DNA of 64,000 nucleotides from Kryptolebias marmoratus (lineage: Eukaryota; Chordata; Actinopteri; Cyprinodontiformes; Rivulidae). The notes beneath the pieces are model-generated. The model did not search any database. It saw only the letters and a program-made list of their open reading frames with translations, and had not been told where the DNA came from. The first letter of the stretch is position 1. The number at the start of each line of letters is the position of its first letter. A program made the translations under genes and the position numbers. Location of the stretch: NCBI RefSeq assembly GCF_001649575.2, contig NC_051443.1:18605034-18669033 (forward strand), read 5' to 3'. Below, in pieces: positions 61,045 to 64,000 of this stretch.

Positions 61045-62444
61045 AACCCCAATTCCTAAAAAGTGTTTTGCTGTTGTGTAAAACGTAAATTAAACCAGAA
61101 TGCAACGATTTTAAAATCTCATAAACCCATATTTTCTTTGCAATGAAACATAATAAACAAATCAAATGTTTAAACTGAGAAATTATACCATTTTCTGGAA
61201 AAAAAAAAAAAGGTAATTTTGAGTTTGATGGCAGCAACACATAAAATAAAAATTGGGACAGGGCCATGGTTTCCTCTGTGAAGGATCTCCTCTTTCTTTA
61301 ACATCAGTCTATAAACATCTGGACCTGAGGAGAGCAGCTGCTGGAGGTTTTAGAGGGGAATCGTGTCTCATTCTTGTCTGATGTGGGATTCTAGTTGTTC
61401 AACAGTCCTGGGTCATCTGTACTGGATTTGTAGTTTTTTGCTGGATGGGAGCGTATTTCTTCTAAAACTTGTCAATATTTTTCTGCATTGATGGAGCCTT
61501 TTCAGATCTGTAAGCTGCTCATAACAGATGGACTAATGCACCCCCATACCATCAGAGAGACAGGCTTTTGGACTATGTGATGATAACAGCCTGGATGATC
61601 CCTCTGCTCTTTAGTACAGAGGCTGTGGTGTTTGTGGTTTCCAAAAAGAATTAAAAATTTTGACCTGAGAGCAGTTCTCCTCTTTGCCTCAGTCCATTTT
61701 AAATGACCTTTGGTTCAGAGAAGACGGCAGCCATTGAGGATGGTGTTCACATCTGGTGTCTTCTTTGCTTGATAGAGCTTTAAGCTGCATTTGTGGACGG
61801 CACAGTGAGCTGTGTTTACAGACAATCATCTGGAAGTGTTCCTGATGTCCAGAACAGAATCAGGCCTGTTTTTAATGCAGCTTCAGGGCCTGAAGATCAC
61901 GGAGTCCAATAGTGACTTTCAGCCTTTGAGCTCAGAGATTTCTCCAGATTCTTGAAATCTTTTGATGATGCTATGAACTCTAGATGAGGAGACGTTCAAA
62001 GTCTTCACAATTTTTTGTTAAGGACTATTATGCTGAAACTATTCCACTATTTTTAGACTCAGTTTTCTGCAGACAGGTGAACCTTTGCCCATCTTTACTT
62101 CTGAGAGATTCAGCCTCTCTAAACTTCTCTTTTTATACCCAGTCCTCTTACTGACCTTTTGCTAATTAACCTGATTAGTTGCAAAATGCTCCTCCATCTG
62201 TTTTTCATTCACACCACTTACTTTTTCTAGGCTTTTGTTGTCTATTTTGAGACGTGTTGCTGGTGTCAAATTCAAAATTACCATATATATTTATAATAGT
62301 GCAATTTCTTAGTTTCAGCATTTGCTATGTTTACTATGTTCCACTGTGAATAAAAGACGGGTTTGTGAGTTTGCAATTGATTACATTCTGATTTTATTTA
62401 CATTTTACCCAATATGTCATCTTTTACAGAAACGGGGTTGTATT
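61045..62444 (-). mobile_element. Old Tc1-type transposon, full-length but decayed
   Basis: The ends (CCCCAATTCCTAAAAAG near 61047 and AGAAACGGGGTTG near 62430) are decayed inverted repeats. Subterminal words CTCATAAACCCATATTTTCT and GTTTAAACTGAGAAATTATA match an abundant fish Tc1 family. On the minus strand the region near 62090 is the usual start of the transposase (GAGAGATTCAGCC / AAGATGGGC side) and 61690 its middle, but stops and frameshifts remove any ORF. Confidence 0.8.
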
Positions 62445-62852
62445 TCATTGCAACTTGATTGCAACTTCATACAAATTTGGTTCCATCTTTGTCCACCAGT
62501 TCTGATACTGGCAACAAATCCTGATGATTGTAAGTTGAAAACAATCTTGAGGCTCTCTCAAATGTACAGACGGTTTGCAGAAGCTGCCATTTGCAATCAG
62601 TCAACATGAACATGCAACACAGTGGCCTTTCTCTCCTTAACCTTGTAGAAGACAACCTCCCAACTCTTTTAAATAATGTTATCCCAATGAAAAATGCATT
62701 CTCAACAATTTGAATACTGGGAATGACATTTTTGTATGCCTATCTGCTTTCCAGTCCTGTCACTTTTATGTGCAATATCTGCAGGTTGTGCTTTTTGTTT
62801 TGCAAGATTTTTACAAAGTGTTGCCTGTTTTATTTATTTTTAAGCTATGCTG

Positions 62853-62865
62853 ACTTCCGTGAAGT
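62853..62865 (+). promoter_or_regulatory. Candidate Roquin constitutive decay element (CDE)
   Basis: ACTTCCGTGAAGT folds into a perfect 5-bp stem with the triloop CGU (pyrimidine-purine-pyrimidine), extendable by a G-U pair. This fits the UUCYRYGAA core known for CDE hairpins bound by the ROQ domain. It lies downstream of the rc3h2 stop codon and just after an AU-rich stretch. Confidence 0.5.
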
Positions 62866-63446
62866 TGTTCGTTGACCTATTTTGTATTGGGATTTTTGTT
62901 TTTTCTGTTTGCTTTGTTTTAAAAAAAAATACTGACAGTGTCTGTTGCTGGTCTGTGTAAAATGCATCATCAGAACTGTGTGATCCACAAATCTGCTAGT
63001 TTCATATCAATTTATATCAAACATACAGCCCTGTGGTGCCTCTCCCATTTTTGTAATCATATAGAGGCATCTTATCCTTTGATTATTTACTAAACAGCAC
63101 AGATCTTAGATCTTAGATAAACGGGACGTAAAGTCAGAAACTCTCAGGTTTGTTTGCTCCTGAGTTGAGAAGTCTGTGGAATGAGACGAGGAGTGGCTAA
63201 CGTGAAAACGGCTGCAGTGAGTGTAAAGTTCAAACTGTTGTGTAAAAACAAACGAAGGCGTGTTTTTCCCTTTTTACATTGTCACACACCTGGTTGCTCA
63301 GAAAAGCATAAAGGAAAAAAAAAGACTCGTGGTGATTTTAGTTCTCGTCTGAAACTCGTGGGGTTTACTTCTGACCGTGAAAGGCAAGGGCTGATTTAGC
63401 TGCGACGGATCATTGAATAAGTGACCTGCTGCTTTCTCTTTACAGC

Positions 63447-63460
63447 TTCACCGTTGAAGT
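63447..63460 (+). other. Short hairpin CTTCA/TGAAG
   Basis: A 5-bp stem with a four-base loop. It is close to, but not, the CDE form, which needs a triloop. Confidence 0.35.
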
Positions 63461-63765
63461 TAAGTGCCATGTTGTGTACAGTACAATCAATGCCGACAGC
63501 TTTGTATAGTCCTGACATGGCAGACCGTGTGAGGAGGGCGTAAAGCTGAGGGAGGAGTCAGATACGTTTGTGGAAATTGCTCAGGGAAGACTTCATCGGC
63601 TTTGGCTTTTCTCAGTGACCCTTTCACCCAAAGCATACATGGGTATATTATTTGCTAATGTTTACTTTGCTGGTGTTTCCTTTATTCTTTCAGTCCCAAT
63701 ATCGGCTTTGCTGTAAGTGTCATGAAAAAGGGCTGGGCACATATTAAAGTATCGTGAGTATAACG

Positions 63766-64000
63766 TTGAAGTGAAGTTTGCCCTGTTTCTTTATTCTTTA
63801 AGTAAATCTGTGGAGCACTGCTGTAGTGGCTAATTGCACTGAAACTAATTCCCACCACCCTTCACTGCCAGCAAGTGACCCCCCCTCCCCGCATCCTGCG
63901 ACATGCATGCGATATAGTCCCCTCTTGTGATTGCAGAGGAGTAATGATGATTCTGTAGTTGTGATACAACACACCCAGCGCTGTAAGAGTTCTCCACTGT
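63766..64000. other. Right edge, nothing recognised
   Basis: No exon, repeat or promoter could be supported here. A short C run (CCCCCCTCCCC, about 63881) is the only notable tract. Confidence 0.4.

Larger units (their letters stand above)
60095..63765 (+). other. rc3h2: Probable long 3' UTR of rc3h2
   Basis: AT-rich sequence after the Roquin-2 stop, with no coding exon. It includes an old Tc1 copy (61045-62444), an AU-rich stretch (TTTTATTTATTTTT, about 62828-62841) and a perfect decay-element hairpin (62853-62865). An ATTAAA near 63745 followed by a T/G-rich stretch is one possible end. The true end is not established, and earlier poly-A sites are possible. Confidence 0.45.

Overview
This is a eukaryotic window from a teleost fish nuclear genome, probably a percomorph. 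The genes are spliced with GT-AG introns, promoters lie in CpG-rich blocks, CA microsatellites are abundant, and the introns and spacers are full of fish-type Tc1, hAT and LINE remnants. A 43-N assembly gap lies at 12792-12834. I see no bacterial-type operons, CRISPR arrays or tRNA genes.

Three protein-coding genes are supported. (1) 64-11199, minus strand, with a 5' noncoding exon near 21968-22430: jak2. Twelve coding exons join without a frame error, from the start codon through the FERM and SH2 domains into the first part of the JH2 pseudokinase. The rest of JH2 and the JH1 kinase lie beyond the left edge. (2) 28257-29946, plus strand: a ZBTB6/ZBTB26-type BTB zinc-finger gene, closest by eye to ZBTB26, with an intron inside the BTB domain. 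(3) about 32.8-63.8 kb, plus strand: rc3h2 (Roquin-2), with a CpG-island 5' noncoding exon, seventeen or eighteen coding exons (42780-60094) and a long 3' UTR. ZBTB6/ZBTB26 and RC3H2 are also neighbours in human (9q33). JAK2 lies on the other arm of human chromosome 9.

Two C/D-box snoRNAs sit in consecutive rc3h2 introns (45571-45667 and 46607-46705). They share the D' guide but have different, internally compensated stems. Human RC3H2 hosts SNORD90, so these look like a duplicated SNORD90.

The spacers and introns are dominated by one unnamed interspersed family, called here the 300-bp modular repeat. It has a palindromic end, one to three tandem modules of about 300 bp and a GC-rich other end. 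About twenty pieces are present, including a head-on pair of three-module arrays at 38235-39180 and 39600-40565. Other mobile remnants include two internally deleted Tc1 copies, an old third Tc1, a 214-bp hAT-type foldback element with 8-bp duplications, a 5'-truncated L1-like LINE with a clear target-site duplication, two other LINE reverse-transcriptase remnants and hAT BED-finger fragments.

The most interesting regulatory candidates are a perfect Roquin-type constitutive decay element hairpin downstream of the Roquin-2 stop codon (62853-62865), a tandem repeat carrying DR1 nuclear-receptor motifs (25225-26087), upstream ORFs in jak2 and rc3h2, and a 75-nt in-frame mini-intron in rc3h2.
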